Positions 8,537 to 24,129 of a DNA stretch of 55,469 nucleotides are shown here, one piece after another (within the stretch, counting starts at the first letter, position 1; every line of letters starts with the position of its first letter). Source of the stretch: an uncultured Rhodospirillales bacterium (GTDB lineage: Bacteria > Pseudomonadota > Alphaproteobacteria > Acetobacterales > Acetobacteraceae). The notes beneath the pieces were generated by a model. That model ran no database searches, was not told the origin of the DNA, and was given only the letters and a program-made list of their open reading frames with translations. A program made the translations under genes and the position numbers. The stretch covers positions 1-55,469 of the forward strand of contig CAIJTR010000147.1 of assembly GCA_903823665.1 (NCBI GenBank). Direction: 5' to 3'.

Positions 8537-9451
8537 TCATGCGCTGGTCGCCAACGAAGCCACCAACGCTTCGGCGGCGATCGTGGCCCCCGCCGCATCA
8601 GCAGCCGTGGCGTCTGCGCCAACCTTGGTGACCAAGTCAGGGTGGACCGCGAACACAGGGCCACCCACCATCACACCCAGCCGCAAATTGCGCGAAGCCT
8701 TGCGTGCCGTGCGAATGGTCTGGGCCAGCTGAGGCAGCAGATCCGACGCCCCGACAGAAAATCCAATCACGTCAAACCAGCTGCTCCGCACCAGGCCCGC
8801 CATTTCGTCATTCGAACGCGCCACCTCGCTGGACACATCCCAGCCCGCCCGGCGGAAATACTCCGATACCATGGCAAGCCCGAACGAATGCTGCCCGCCA
8901 ATGGCCGGCACCAGCAAAATACGAGGCCCGGTTGGGGCCTCGGTGCCAGCGAATGTAGGGCTGAGCTCGCGCAGCATCTTCTGCATGCGCCACACGCCGG
9001 TCGTCACCAGCGTGAAGTCAACGCTGTCGTCCTCCCACATGGCACCAAGCATCCGCGCCGCAGCGCTGAGCAGGCCAGTGTAGAGCGAGTCGAGCCGCAC
9101 ACCCTGCTCGGTCAGCGTTTTCAAATATGTCTGGGCCAGAGTGTCATCACGATTGATCAGCAGGGTGACGAAGCGCTCCACGTCGCCTTCTTCCGGCTGC
9201 CACGGGCGCAACGCCTTTTCCTGCTCGCGCGTGTGGGCCTCGCGCCGCGCACGCAGCAGGCGAGGGATCACCTCGTTCTCGATGGCCTTCGTCAGTAGAG
9301 CGACATGTGATTCCCGCGCATGCGAAAACAGCACGTCATCACTCAGCCCAGCCCTCGCGCCTAGCATCCGAAATGCATGCCCCCCAAAATCTGGGCCCGC
9401 CTCGGTGCTCTGCCAATCCGCCAGATCCATCTCGGGCCCTTTCGTCGCCAT
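8537..9451 (-). CDS. ppaA: PpaA/AerR-type cobalamin-binding antirepressor
   Basis: A 304-aa protein with an N-terminal helical cap (~90-165, including VWRMQKML) and a B12-binding Rossmann domain (~175-295). The DxHxxG motif of methionine-synthase-type B12 domains is replaced by GGQHSFGL, with His188 at the position used as cobalt ligand in AerR. VGADATAADA closes the domain. In Rhodobacter, AerR/PpaA binds hydroxocobalamin and antagonises CrtJ/PpsR, linking light and O2 to bacteriochlorophyll genes. Its position directly before ppsR supports the same role. A strong GGGAGGA ribosome-binding site precedes the ATG. It is the first gene of the minus-strand operon. Confidence 0.92.
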   Translation of the reverse strand: MATKGPEMDLADWQSTEAGPDFGGHAFRMLGARAGLSDDVLFSHARESHVALLTKAIENEVIPRLLRARREAHTREQEKALRPWQPEEGDVERFVTLLINRDDTLAQTYLKTLTEQGVRLDSLYTGLLSAAARMLGAMWEDDSVDFTLVTTGVWRMQKMLRELSPTFAGTEAPTGPRILLVPAIGGQHSFGLAMVSEYFRRAGWDVSSEVARSNDEMAGLVRSSWFDVIGFSVGASDLLPQLAQTIRTARKASRNLRLGVMVGGPVFAVHPDLVTKVGADATAADAAGATIAAEALVASLATSA

Positions 9452-9492
9452 TGGCCGTCCTCCCTTTTAAATAATTCTCTTTGGACCGCATG

Positions 9493-9526
9493 TGTCAAGC
9501 TAGATTTACGTTCAGCGTAGTTGACA
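9493..9526. promoter_or_regulatory. Two abutting PpsR-type boxes forming a symmetric operator
   Basis: Box 1 at 9493-9510 reads TGTCAAGCTAGATTTACG (TGT-N12-ACG). Box 2 at 9509-9526, read on the minus strand, is TGTCAACTACGCTGAACG (TGT-N12-ACG). Each is one base off the TGT-N12-ACA consensus of PpsR/CrtJ. The outer halves TGTCAA and TTGACA make the 34-bp block symmetric, and each contains a TTGACA hexamer facing outward. Repressor bound here would cover both putative -35 elements, as expected for control of the ppaA-ppsR and bchF operons. Assignment of the -10 elements is uncertain. Confidence 0.65.
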
Positions 9527-9691
9527 GGTTTGCGTAAACCCATCTAGCCTCCAATCCAACGAATGCGGCACCGACCAACACAACGCGCCAAGCCGAGCCA
9601 ATTTCGCCAGACTCAATGTTTTCAATGCAGTGGCTAAGTCAGACCGACAAAAAACCATTGCAGTGAACAGCGGATTCTTCCACGGGGGCGA

Positions 9692-9709
9692 TGTCAAGCC
9701 ATGTTTACA
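9692..9709 (+). promoter_or_regulatory. PpsR-type box (perfect TGT-N12-ACA) upstream of bchF
   Basis: TGTCAAGCCATGTTTACA fits the PpsR/CrtJ palindrome exactly and shares 15 of 18 bases with box 1 at 9493. It lies about 88 bases before the bchF ATG, where it could act with the 9493-9526 operator, in line with cooperative binding of PpsR tetramers to paired distant sites. Confidence 0.7.
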
Positions 9710-9796
9710 GCGAACGTCTTCGGCCCGTTGATCAACGCGATCGATTGCTGCCCCTGGGGCACCTCATCAGGCCGGCAAAAATCCGCCCGTCAGGCA

Positions 9797-11591
<1,795 letters not shown>

Positions 11592-11594
11592 ACC

Positions 11595-13184
11595 ATGCAA
11601 CTCACCCTCTGGACCTATGAAGGCCCACCTCACGTGGGGGCCATGCGAGTCGCCACCGGCATGCAGGGCCTGCACTACGTTCTGCACGCGCCGCAGGGTG
11701 ACACTTACGCCGATCTGCTCTTCACCATGATAGAGCGCCGCTCCGCCCGCCCGCCCGTCACCTACACCACCTTCCAGGCGCGCGACCTCGGTGGTGACAC
11801 AGCCGATCTGTTCAAAGACTCGGTGCGCACCGCCTATGACCGCTTCAAGCCGCAAGCGATGCTCGTCGGTGCCTCCTGCACGGCGGAACTGATTCAGGAC
11901 GATCCCGGCGGCCTCGCTCGCGCCCTGAACCTGCCAGTGCCGGTCATCGCCGTTGAACTTCCGGCCTACCAGAAAAAAGAAAACTGGGGCGCTGCCGAAA
12001 CCTTCTACCGCCTCGTCCGCACGCTGGCCCAACCCGTCGAGCGCACGCCCTCGGCACGTCCCCGCTGCAACATCTTAGGCCCCACCGCCCTGGGCTTCCG
12101 CCACCGCGACGATTTGCGCGAGATCACGAGCCTCCTTAACCGCATGGGCATCGACATCAACGTCACCGCCCCTATGGGTGCCACCCCCGACGACCTCGCC
12201 CGCTTGGCTGATGCCGACTTCAACGTCGTGCTCTACCCGGAAGTCGCCGGCACCGCCGCCACATATCTGGCGAAAACCTTCGGCCAGAAATCCACGCGCA
12301 TTGTCCCCATCGGCATGGGTGCCACACGGGACTTCATCGCCGAAGTCGCAGAACTGGCGGGGATCGACGCCACCGCCGTGCTCGACGAAGCCAACGCCCA
12401 CATGCCCTGGTACGCCCGCTCGGTGGACAGCAACTACCTCACCGGCAAGCGCGTCTATGTGTTCGGGGACGCCACCCACGTCATCGCCGCCGCCCGCATC
12501 GCCCAAACCGAACTCGGCTTCACCGTCGTCGGCATGGGCACCTACTCCCGCGAATTCGCCCGCGAAGTCCGTGAGGCAGCCAAGCTCTACGGCGTCGAAG
12601 CGCTTATCACCGACGACTATCTCGATGTCGAAGACCAAGTCGCATCGCTGCATGTCGAACTCGTGCTCGGCAGCCAAATGGAGCGTCACATCGCCAAGCG
12701 ACTTGGCGTGCCGTGTGCCATGATCTCCGCCCCCATGCACGTGCAGGACTTCCCCGCCCGCTACGCCCCGCAAATGGGCTTCGAGGGTGCCAACGTGATC
12801 TTCGACACCTGGGTGCATCCGCTGATGATGGGCCTGGAAGAACATCTCCTCGGCATGTTCCGCGAGGATTTCGAATTCAACGCCGCCCCCTCGCATCTCG
12901 GCACCAGCCCCGCGCGCATGGAAGCCCCCGTGGCAGCACCCGCCCTTGCCGCCGCAGCCCCAACTCCGGCAGCCGACACCCTCGTGATGGACCGCCCGGC
13001 CGAGTCCATCACCGCAAAAGGTCAGCCGGTCTGGAGTGCAGACGGCGAAAAGGAACTCGGCAAAATCCCCTTCTTCGTGCGCGGCAAGGCCCGCCGCAAC
13101 ACTGAACGATATGCCGCCGAAAAAGGCATTGCGGTCATCTCTGTGGAGACCCTGTATGATGCCAAAGCCCATTTCAGCCGCTGA
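11595..13184 (+). CDS. bchB: Light-independent protochlorophyllide reductase subunit B (BchB)
   Basis: Partner of BchN in the NB catalytic component. Residues 1-36 carry the typical [18 protein letters not shown] start, and Asp36 in APQGDTYAD is the unusual cluster ligand. Cys95 in VGASCTAEL is the BchB cysteine at the cluster. SVDSNYL near 278 holds the Asp proposed as proton donor. An Ala/Pro-rich linker (~440-475) leads to the C-terminal domain ending [14 protein letters not shown]...G, usual for BchB. At 529 aa it has normal length. It starts three bases after bchN. Confidence 0.97.
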   Translation: MQLTLWTYEGPPHVGAMRVATGMQGLHYVLHAPQGDTYADLLFTMIERRSARPPVTYTTFQARDLGGDTADLFKDSVRTAYDRFKPQAMLVGASCTAELIQDDPGGLARALNLPVPVIAVELPAYQKKENWGAAETFYRLVRTLAQPVERTPSARPRCNILGPTALGFRHRDDLREITSLLNRMGIDINVTAPMGATPDDLARLADADFNVVLYPEVAGTAATYLAKTFGQKSTRIVPIGMGATRDFIAEVAELAGIDATAVLDEANAHMPWYARSVDSNYLTGKRVYVFGDATHVIAAARIAQTELGFTVVGMGTYSREFAREVREAAKLYGVEALITDDYLDVEDQVASLHVELVLGSQMERHIAKRLGVPCAMISAPMHVQDFPARYAPQMGFEGANVIFDTWVHPLMMGLEEHLLGMFREDFEFNAAPSHLGTSPARMEAPVAAPALAAAAPTPAADTLVMDRPAESITAKGQPVWSADGEKELGKIPFFVRGKARRNTERYAAEKGIAVISVETLYDAKAHFSR

Positions 13185-13185
13185 C

Positions 13186-17686
<4,501 letters not shown>

Positions 17687-17687
<1 letters not shown>

Positions 17688-18388
17688 TGACCAGCATCAC
17701 CTACGAAAAGCGCCGCGGCGAGCTTGAGACGTATTTCGACCGCACCGCCGCCGGCGCCTGGGCGCGCCTGACATCGGACGCTCCCGTCAGCGGCGTGCGC
17801 GCCACCGTGCGCCGTGGCCGCGATGAGATGCGCAACACGCTGCTCAGCTACCTGCCCGCCGACCTCACCGGCAAGCGCGTCCTTGACGCCGGTTGCGGCA
17901 CGGGTGCGCTGGCATTCGAAGCGGCCAAGCGCGGCGCAGAAGTGATCGCCATCGACCTTTCCGCCACCCTCGTCGATCTCGCCCGCACCCGCACGCCGTC
18001 CGATCTGAACGGTGGCTCCGTCACCTTCATGAGCGGTGACATGCTCAGCCCCGATCTCGGCGCGTTCGACCACATCGTTGCCATGGACAGCATCATCCAC
18101 TACGCTGGTGCCGACATGGTCCGCGTGCTCGATGGTTTCGCCGCCCGCGCACGCGCATCGGTGATCTTCACCGTCGCCCCGCAAACGCCAATGCTTCAGT
18201 TGCTGTGGATCGCAGGTAAGCTGTTCCCAAAGAGCGACCGCTCGCCCGCGATCGAGCCAATCCGCCCGACTGATCTCTGGGCACGCCTGTCACGCGCGGC
18301 CCTTGCCCAGCATTTTGACAATGGCCGCACCCATCGCGTGACCACCAGCTTCTACAAATCCCAGGCAATGGAGCTTGTGCGTCGATGA
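17687..18388 (+). CDS. bchM: Mg-protoporphyrin IX O-methyltransferase BchM
   Basis: Transfers a methyl group from S-adenosylmethionine to the ring-C propionate of Mg-protoporphyrin IX, giving the substrate of AcsF. Class I methyltransferase motif I is VLDAGCGTGALAFEAA (~65-80) and the acidic loop is VIAIDLS (~87). The N-terminal YFDRTAAGAWARLTSDAPVS matches BchM/ChlM. The product is 233 aa. The start overlaps the last base of the bchL stop, and lhaA overlaps its end, so the string is coupled. Confidence 0.96.
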
Positions 18389-19836
18389 AACCCGCCGCCG
18401 CCATCTCCTCGGTAAACGCAAAGCTGGCCCGCCAATGGGGCCGCGTGGGAACCCAGTTCCTGCCGTTCGCCGATGTGGTGTCGGAGGAGCTTCCGCTCGC
18501 CCGCCTGCTGCGCCTGTCGCTGTTCCAGGTCACCGTCGGTATGGCGGTGGCGCTGCTGATTGGCACGCTCAACCGCGTGATGATCGTCGAGCTCGGCCTC
18601 AGCGCCTGGCTCGTCGCCGTCATGGTGGCGTTGCCGCTGGTGTTCGCACCGATGCGCACCGTCATCGGCCACCGCTCGGACAATCACCGCTCCGCCCTCG
18701 GCTGGCGGCGCGTGCCCTACATCCTCTTCGGCACGCTGATGCAGTTCGGCGGCCTCGCCATCATGCCGTTTGCCCTGATCCTGCTCTCCGGTGACACGCA
18801 GGGCCCGCCCATTGTGGGCCAGCTTGGTGCCGCCCTCGCCTTCCTGATGGTGGGCATTGGCCTGCACACCGTGCAGACGGCTGGTCTCGCCCTCGCCACC
18901 GACCTTGCTCCCAAGAAGGCACACACCCAGGTGGTCGTGCTGATGTGCGTCATGCTGCTGGTTGGCATCATCGTAAGCTCGGTCATCTTCGGCCTGCTGC
19001 TCGCCCATTTCAGCGAAATCCTGTTGATCCAGGTCATCCAGGGCACCGCCGCGGTGACCATGATCCTGAACTTCGTCGCCCTCTGGAAGCAGGAAGCGCG
19101 CGACCCCAACCGCACCCGCAACGACAAGCCAAAGCCCGCCTTCGCCGAGTCCTGGCGCGCTTTCGCCGCCGGCGGCAACGCCCCGCGCCGCCTGCTCACG
19201 GTCGCCCTCGGCACCGCCGCCTTCAGCATGGAAGACATCTTGCTGGAGCCATATGGCGGCCAGATCCTGCACCTCTCGGTCAGCTCCACCACCGCACTCA
19301 CCGCTCTTCTCGCTGTCGGTGGCCTCGCAGGCTTCGCGGTCGCCGCCCGCGCCCTGTCGCGTGAGATGGAACCGTATGCGCTCGCAGCCCTCGGTCTGCT
19401 GGCTGGAATCATCGCTTTCAGCGCGGTGATCTTCGCCGAGCCCTTCCAATCCGCCACCTTGTTCGGCCTCGGCACCACGCTGATCGGCTTTGGTGCTGCT
19501 CTGTTCTCGGTCGGAACGCTTATGGCCACCATCGGCCTCGCCCGCGAGGGCCAGACCGGCCTGGCACTCGGTGCCTGGGGTGCGGCTGAAGCGCTCGCCG
19601 CTGGTCTTGCCATCGCCACCGGCGGAATCCTGCGCGACATCGTGTCCTACTACGCCGTGCAGGGCAGTCTGGGCGAGGCTTTGACCAACCAGGCCACCGG
19701 CTACAGCGTGGTCTACCACGTTGAAATCCTACTGCTGTTCATCACTCTCGTCGCAATCGGGCCGCTGGTGCGTTACCGCCGCCCCGCCGTCACGACCACG
19801 CTTTCTTCTGCCCCCACGCTTTCTCCCGCGAGGTAA
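18385..19836 (+). CDS. lhaA: PucC-family light-harvesting 1 assembly protein LhaA
   Basis: A 483-aa, ~12-helix membrane protein of the PucC family. The conserved block NRVMIVELGLSAWLV...APMRTVIGHRSDNHRSALGWRRVPYI lies near residues 60-115. Its place between bchM and puhA is that of LhaA (ORF477/F1696), which assists assembly of LH1 around the reaction centre, probably by handling bacteriochlorophyll. It is a paralog of Bch2 at 4821-6161. The ATG overlaps the bchM stop. Confidence 0.93.
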   Translation: MKPAAAISSVNAKLARQWGRVGTQFLPFADVVSEELPLARLLRLSLFQVTVGMAVALLIGTLNRVMIVELGLSAWLVAVMVALPLVFAPMRTVIGHRSDNHRSALGWRRVPYILFGTLMQFGGLAIMPFALILLSGDTQGPPIVGQLGAALAFLMVGIGLHTVQTAGLALATDLAPKKAHTQVVVLMCVMLLVGIIVSSVIFGLLLAHFSEILLIQVIQGTAAVTMILNFVALWKQEARDPNRTRNDKPKPAFAESWRAFAAGGNAPRRLLTVALGTAAFSMEDILLEPYGGQILHLSVSSTTALTALLAVGGLAGFAVAARALSREMEPYALAALGLLAGIIAFSAVIFAEPFQSATLFGLGTTLIGFGAALFSVGTLMATIGLAREGQTGLALGAWGAAEALAAGLAIATGGILRDIVSYYAVQGSLGEALTNQATGYSVVYHVEILLLFITLVAIGPLVRYRRPAVTTTLSSAPTLSPAR

Positions 19837-19841
19837 CTCCC

Positions 19842-20618
19842 ATGCACGCTGCAGCCCAACTCACCCCGTATTTCGACGTTGCACAGTTAGCGCTGTGGGC
19901 GTTTTGGATCTTCTTCGCAGGCTTGGTGGTCTACCTGCAGCGCGAGAGCACGCGCGAAGGCTTCCCGCTGGTCTCCGACAAGCCCGGCCGCATCGGCCTG
20001 CAAGAGCCGGCTGTGCTGCCCGCCCCCAAGACCTTCCTGCTGAAGAACGGCACCACCGTCCTCGCCCCGCGCTTCGAGGAGCCGGAAGCCGAGCCGAAGG
20101 CCGTGCCCTCCGCTGGCTTCCCCGGCGCTCCACTGATCCCAACCGGTGACCCGCTGGTCGATGGCGTCGGTCCCGCCGCCTGGGCCAACCGCACGGACGT
20201 GGCCGACATCATGTGGGAAACCGGCGAACCTCGCATTGTCCCGATGCGTGTGGACCCCGCTTATTTCGTGGCACCGGAAGACCCGAACCCCGTCGGCTTC
20301 GATGTCATCGGCTGCGATGACATGGTCGCAGGTCAAGTTGTCGACACCTGGGTTGACCGCTCTGAGACCGTCATCCGCTACCTTGAGATCAAGCTTACGG
20401 GCAGCGGCAAGATCGTCCTCGCCCCGCTCGCCATGTCAGTCGTCAAGGGCAAGGCCCGCCAGGTGAAGATCCGCTCGATCACCTCCACGCAGTTCTTCAA
20501 TGTCCCGACCCTGCGCAATGCCGAGCAGATCACTCGTCTGGAAGAGGACAAAATCTGCGCCTATTACGCCGGCGGCACGCTCTACGCCACCGCCGCCCGT
20601 CAGGAGCCGCTGCTGTGA
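19842..20618 (+). CDS. puhA: Photosynthetic reaction centre H subunit PuhA
   Basis: The H subunit caps the cytoplasmic face of the reaction centre and shapes proton delivery to QB. The product is 258 aa. A single membrane helix (LALWAFWIFFAGLVVYLQ, ~16-33) is followed by the conserved RESTREGFPL. The soluble barrel shows IVPMRVDPAYFVAPEDPNP-type and LAPLAMSVV strands and ends DKICAYYAGGTLYAT. It begins five bases after lhaA and overlaps puhB. The L, M and C subunit genes (puf) are not in this window. Confidence 0.96.
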   Translation: MHAAAQLTPYFDVAQLALWAFWIFFAGLVVYLQRESTREGFPLVSDKPGRIGLQEPAVLPAPKTFLLKNGTTVLAPRFEEPEAEPKAVPSAGFPGAPLIPTGDPLVDGVGPAAWANRTDVADIMWETGEPRIVPMRVDPAYFVAPEDPNPVGFDVIGCDDMVAGQVVDTWVDRSETVIRYLEIKLTGSGKIVLAPLAMSVVKGKARQVKIRSITSTQFFNVPTLRNAEQITRLEEDKICAYYAGGTLYATAARQEPLL

Positions 20619-21277
20619 AGCCCTCCGAGGAGAGCCACTACGACGCTATGGAGCCGGTGCGCGGTCTACCCGCGCGCCTGCCCGCCGGCGAGAACATGCT
20701 GTGGCAGGGCGAGCCAGACTGGCGCGTCATGGCCACGCGCGTGTTCCATGTTCGTAAGCTCGCCATCTATTTCAGCGTTCTGCTGGCCTACGACATCGCC
20801 TCCACCCTGGCGGATGGCGAGGCGCTGGCTGATCAGGCCGGCTCGCTCCTGCAACTTGCCGGCCTCGGCGCATTCTGCGTCGGCATCCTCTGCCTGCTCG
20901 CCTATGGGATCTCGAGGACCACCGTCTACACCATCACCAGCAAGCGCGTGGTCATCCGCGCCGGCATTGCGGTGCCAAAGACCATCAACCTTCCCTATGC
21001 CCGCCTCGCCAGCGCTGGCATGCGCCCTTACAGTGACGGTATCGGCGACATTCTGCTGACCCCGCTGCCGGAAGACAAAATCGCCTATCTGTTGCTCTGG
21101 CCGCATGTGCAGGCCTGGAAATTCGCCCACGCCAACCCGATCCTGCGCGCGCTCCCCAATGCCGCCGCCGTCGCCGGCATTCTGGGGCAGGCCATGCAGG
21201 CCGAGATCGGCAGCGTGCCACTGCCCGAAGCCCGCATCCCCGTCCGGATGGCCGGCCGCATCACCGCCGCCGCCTGA
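20615..21277 (+). CDS. puhB: Photosynthetic complex assembly protein PuhB
   Basis: A 220-aa inner-membrane protein required for reaction-centre assembly. It has a soluble N-terminus with GENMLWQGEPDW, hydrophobic helices around 47-65 and 76-100, then a PH-like domain (TTVYTITSKRVVIRAGIAVPKTINLPYARL), as in PuhB. The GTG start overlaps the puhA stop (GTGA) and is preceded by GGAG. Confidence 0.92.
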   Translation: MKPSEESHYDAMEPVRGLPARLPAGENMLWQGEPDWRVMATRVFHVRKLAIYFSVLLAYDIASTLADGEALADQAGSLLQLAGLGAFCVGILCLLAYGISRTTVYTITSKRVVIRAGIAVPKTINLPYARLASAGMRPYSDGIGDILLTPLPEDKIAYLLLWPHVQAWKFAHANPILRALPNAAAVAGILGQAMQAEIGSVPLPEARIPVRMAGRITAAA

Positions 21278-21303
21278 ACATCAGAAGCTAAGGAGCGTCA
21301 CCC

Positions 21304-21762
21304 ATGTCCGCGTTTCGCCCCATCCGCCTAAGCCTTCCCGTTCTCGTCGGAACAGCACTCGTCACAATCATGGCGAGCATCGCAAGCGTCACTCATTTCA
21401 CCCGGCCCGATCCTGTCATTCCCGGTGCCGGCACCGTCATCGCCTCGCGCGACATCCTCTTTTCGGATCGCGCTGATGGCGGCGTTGAAGTTACCAACGC
21501 AACGGACGGCAAGGTGATTGCGGAGCTTGATCCGCAGAGCAACAATTTCGTCCGTGCCCTGATGCGCGGCCTCGTCCGCCAGCGCGTGCGCGAGAGCCTC
21601 GGGCCGGAAGTGCCGTTCCGCCTCACTGCGTTCTCCGATGGTGAGTTGACCCTGGAAGACCCAGCCACGCATCGCAGCGTCTCCATCGGCGCGTTCGGCA
21701 CGAGCAACGCCGAGGCTTTTGTGAAAATGCTCCCACTGAAGGCGATCCACTATGAATCTTGA
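21304..21762 (+). CDS. puhC: Photosynthetic complex assembly protein PuhC
   Basis: A 152-aa membrane-anchored protein with one N-terminal helix (LSLPVLVGTALVTIMASIA) and a periplasmic domain. It has the family features: an RDILFSDRADGGVEV strand pair, then FVRALMRGLVRQR and FRLTAFSDGELTLEDPATHRSV. PuhC assists reorganisation of the reaction centre-LH1 core in Rhodobacter. AAGGAG precedes the ATG. The downstream gene begins inside its last codons. Confidence 0.9.
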   Translation: MSAFRPIRLSLPVLVGTALVTIMASIASVTHFTRPDPVIPGAGTVIASRDILFSDRADGGVEVTNATDGKVIAELDPQSNNFVRALMRGLVRQRVRESLGPEVPFRLTAFSDGELTLEDPATHRSVSIGAFGTSNAEAFVKMLPLKAIHYES

Positions 21763-22099
21763 CACCGTGCTCGGTCGCAAGACGCAGCAGGCTCTCGTCG
21801 ATGTCGAGATCGAAAAGACCCAGGAAAGCTTCCACGTCTTCGCCATTCCGCATGATTTCGAGGTCCGCGAGGGCGATGAGGTGCTGCTGCACGGCGTTCC
21901 CACCGAATTCGAGATGGGCACGGTCATGACGCTGCAATGCGCCGCCACGGTCAGCCGCGCCAACATGCTGCAACGCGCCTTTACACGTTTTTGCGGCATT
22001 TTCGAGCTGACTGAGCTTTACGAAGTGGGCTTTCAACCCAAAGATGACATTGAAGCGGGCTTCGTTCCGCATCGACGTCAGGGAGTGTTGACACCATGA
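21752..22099 (+). CDS. Conserved photosynthesis-cluster protein of unknown function, 115 aa
   Basis: A small soluble protein encoded between puhC (11-base overlap) and acsF (4-base overlap, ATGA), so almost certainly co-translated with them. I recall unnamed genes of this size at the same place in other purple bacteria; no function can be given. Visible are [22 protein letters not shown], which reads like a small beta barrel, an Arg-rich helix ([13 protein letters not shown]) and a single Cys in [16 protein letters not shown]. There is no signal peptide or membrane helix. Position suggests a role with the AcsF cyclase or late reaction-centre assembly. Confidence 0.85.
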   Translation: MNLDTVLGRKTQQALVDVEIEKTQESFHVFAIPHDFEVREGDEVLLHGVPTEFEMGTVMTLQCAATVSRANMLQRAFTRFCGIFELTELYEVGFQPKDDIEAGFVPHRRQGVLTP

Positions 22100-23208
22100 A
22101 TTACGATGTCGCCGAAATCTCGGAAATGACTGCGGCTCAGGCCTCGGCAAAAACCGCGCCCGGCCAAGACATTAACAACAGCACCAAGCTCGCCCAGCAG
22201 GACACTCTGCTGACACCGCGTTTCTATACCACCGATTTCGCTGCCATGGATCGCATGCAAGTCGGCGATATGCGCGCGCAATGGGACGAGTTGGTCAGCG
22301 AAATGCGCGCCGACCCGAACCGCCGCCACTTCATCCGCAACGAATTGTTCGACGATGACCACGCGAACATGCCGGCGGGGCTGCGCAAGGATTTCGTCGA
22401 TTTCCTCGTAAGCTCCGTCACCGCCGAATTCTCCGGTTGCGTGCTCTATGCCGAGATCAAGAAGCGCATCAAAAACCCCGACGTGCGCGACCTATTCGCC
22501 TTCATGGCGCGCGACGAGGCTCGCCACGCTGGTTTCATCAACGACACGCTGAAGGATTTCGGTGTCGGCGTTGACCTCGGCTTCCTCACCAAGTCGAAAA
22601 AATACACCTACTTCCAACCGAAATTCATCTTCTACGCGACCTACCTGTCCGAGAAGATCGGCTACGCGCGCTACATCACGATTTTCCGGCACTTGGAAAA
22701 GCATCCGGAATTCATGATCCACCCGATCTTCAACTGGTTTGAAAACTGGTGCAATGACGAGTTCCGCCACGGCGAGGCCTTCGCGGTGCTGATGCGCGCC
22801 AATCCGAAGTATCTCACCGGCTTGAACAAGCTCTGGATCCGCTTCTTCGTGCTCGCCGTCTACGCCACCATGTATGTGCGCGACCATGCCCGGCATGATT
22901 TCCACGCCGCCATGGGCATTGATCCGGAAGAATATGACTACAAGGTCTTCCGCATCACGTCCGAGATCAGCAAGCAGGTCTTCCCGCTCACGCTGGACAT
23001 CGACAATCCGAAGTTCCGCAGCGGGCTGAAGCAGATGCTGGCGTCGTCCGAAGCCATTTCGGCGGCCAAGAAGCAGGGCGGCGTGATGGGCAAGCTCAAA
23101 CAACTCGCCCACACCGCCGTGGCCGGCCTCACCTTCGTGCGCCTTTACCTCCTGCCGGTTCACACGCACGAGCTTCCGGCCAATGTCCGCATGCAGCCGG
23201 TTTGGTAG
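22096..23208 (+). CDS. acsF: Aerobic Mg-protoporphyrin IX monomethyl ester oxidative cyclase AcsF
   Basis: A di-iron enzyme that forms the isocyclic ring E of protochlorophyllide using O2. The product is 370 aa. The two ferritin-like Glu-x-x-His motifs are [10 protein letters not shown] (E141, H144) and [12 protein letters not shown] (E222, H225), with further carboxylates in [22 protein letters not shown] at ~39 is an AcsF hallmark. No anaerobic cyclase (bchE) is present in the window. The ATG overlaps the preceding small gene. Confidence 0.96.
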   Translation: MNYDVAEISEMTAAQASAKTAPGQDINNSTKLAQQDTLLTPRFYTTDFAAMDRMQVGDMRAQWDELVSEMRADPNRRHFIRNELFDDDHANMPAGLRKDFVDFLVSSVTAEFSGCVLYAEIKKRIKNPDVRDLFAFMARDEARHAGFINDTLKDFGVGVDLGFLTKSKKYTYFQPKFIFYATYLSEKIGYARYITIFRHLEKHPEFMIHPIFNWFENWCNDEFRHGEAFAVLMRANPKYLTGLNKLWIRFFVLAVYATMYVRDHARHDFHAAMGIDPEEYDYKVFRITSEISKQVFPLTLDIDNPKFRSGLKQMLASSEAISAAKKQGGVMGKLKQLAHTAVAGLTFVRLYLLPVHTHELPANVRMQPVW

Positions 23209-23221
23209 GAGCAGCGCACGT

Positions 23222-24082
23222 ATGAGCCTCTACCTGCTGCCGGTCGGGTTTGCTTTGTTCATCTGGTGGTTCAGCACCGGGTTGATCATCTTCCTCGACC
23301 ATCTTCCGCAGCGGACGTTCCCCTACAGCCTGCTGGCTGCCTCCCTGCTGTGTGGCTATGCCTTCCACACACTGGGCCAGATCAGCGACGACACCAGCGT
23401 GCACGCCGCCTATGTGGGCTTTGCGTGCGCGCTGGCGGTCTGGGGCTGGCAGGAAATGAGCTTTCTGATGGGCATCATCACCGGCCCGCGCCGCCGCGCC
23501 TGCCCTCATGACTGCCACGGCTTCGCCCATTTCATCCACGGCGTGCAGGTCGTCATCTACCACGAGCTGGCGATCATGGCCGGGGCCGCCGCCATCATCG
23601 GCTTCAGCTGGGGCGGTGCCAATCAGGTCGCAACTTGGACCTATGCAATTTTGTGGGGTATGCGGATCAGCGCGAAGCTCAATCTATTCGCAGGTGTGCG
23701 CAATGTCAGCGAAAAATTCCTGCCCGACCATCTGCGCTATCTCGGTAGTTTCTTCCGTCAGCGTCCGATGAACGCTCTGCTTCCCGTGTCCGTCACGGTC
23801 GGCATCGTGCTTTCGGTTCTGCTGATCAAGCGCGCGGCCGATCCTCAGGCCACGCCGTTTGAGGCAACGTCGTCCACGTTTTTGGCGGCGATGATGGTGC
23901 TCGGCGTGGTCGAGCATTGGTTTTTGGTCATCCCGGTGCCGTTCGAGGCATTGTGGAACATGTATCTGCGCGCACGTGAGGTGGCCAAGCCGGTCGTCGA
24001 GCGCGCGGTGGACGAAGTGGTGCCCGAGCCCGGCAATTCTGCCGTGCGCCCGGCCCAAGCCGCATTCCGGGCGGTGTCGTGA
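23222..24082 (+). CDS. puhE: Photosynthetic complex assembly protein PuhE
   Basis: A 286-aa protein with about seven membrane helices, the PuhE family (DUF3623 type), normally encoded downstream of puhC/acsF. Features are [21 protein letters not shown] near the start, [20 protein letters not shown] with a His-rich cytoplasmic loop ([23 protein letters not shown]), and [23 protein letters not shown]. Loss of PuhE in Rhodobacter affects bacteriochlorophyll production; its chemistry is unknown. The start is the ATG of MSLYLLPVG after AGGAG; upstream in-frame residues overlap acsF. Confidence 0.9.
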   Translation: MSLYLLPVGFALFIWWFSTGLIIFLDHLPQRTFPYSLLAASLLCGYAFHTLGQISDDTSVHAAYVGFACALAVWGWQEMSFLMGIITGPRRRACPHDCHGFAHFIHGVQVVIYHELAIMAGAAAIIGFSWGGANQVATWTYAILWGMRISAKLNLFAGVRNVSEKFLPDHLRYLGSFFRQRPMNALLPVSVTVGIVLSVLLIKRAADPQATPFEATSSTFLAAMMVLGVVEHWFLVIPVPFEALWNMYLRAREVAKPVVERAVDEVVPEPGNSAVRPAQAAFRAVS

Positions 24083-24129
24083 TGGACGGTTTTGCTAAAC
24101 TCTCACCAAGCGTTTCACTGGAGGCGGCC

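Larger units (their letters stand above)
9452..9796. other. Divergent intergenic control region ppaA / bchF
   Basis: A 345-base region without a convincing gene, separating the two large photosynthesis operons. It holds a composite operator at 9493-9526 and a third PpsR-type box at 9692-9709, described separately. Plus-strand TTGACA (9521-9526) and minus-strand TTGACA (9498-9493) could be the -35 elements of divergent promoters. The part 9550-9690 shows nothing I can interpret. An open frame starting at 9701 runs into bchF, but its first 32 codons do not look like BchF. Confidence 0.7.

Noticed and set aside
9701-9796. Earlier bchF start at the ATG in the third PpsR box
   Set aside because: It adds 32 residues unlike any BchF N-terminus, and the coding start would overlap the operator. 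MATTKPLYTPEE fits the family start.
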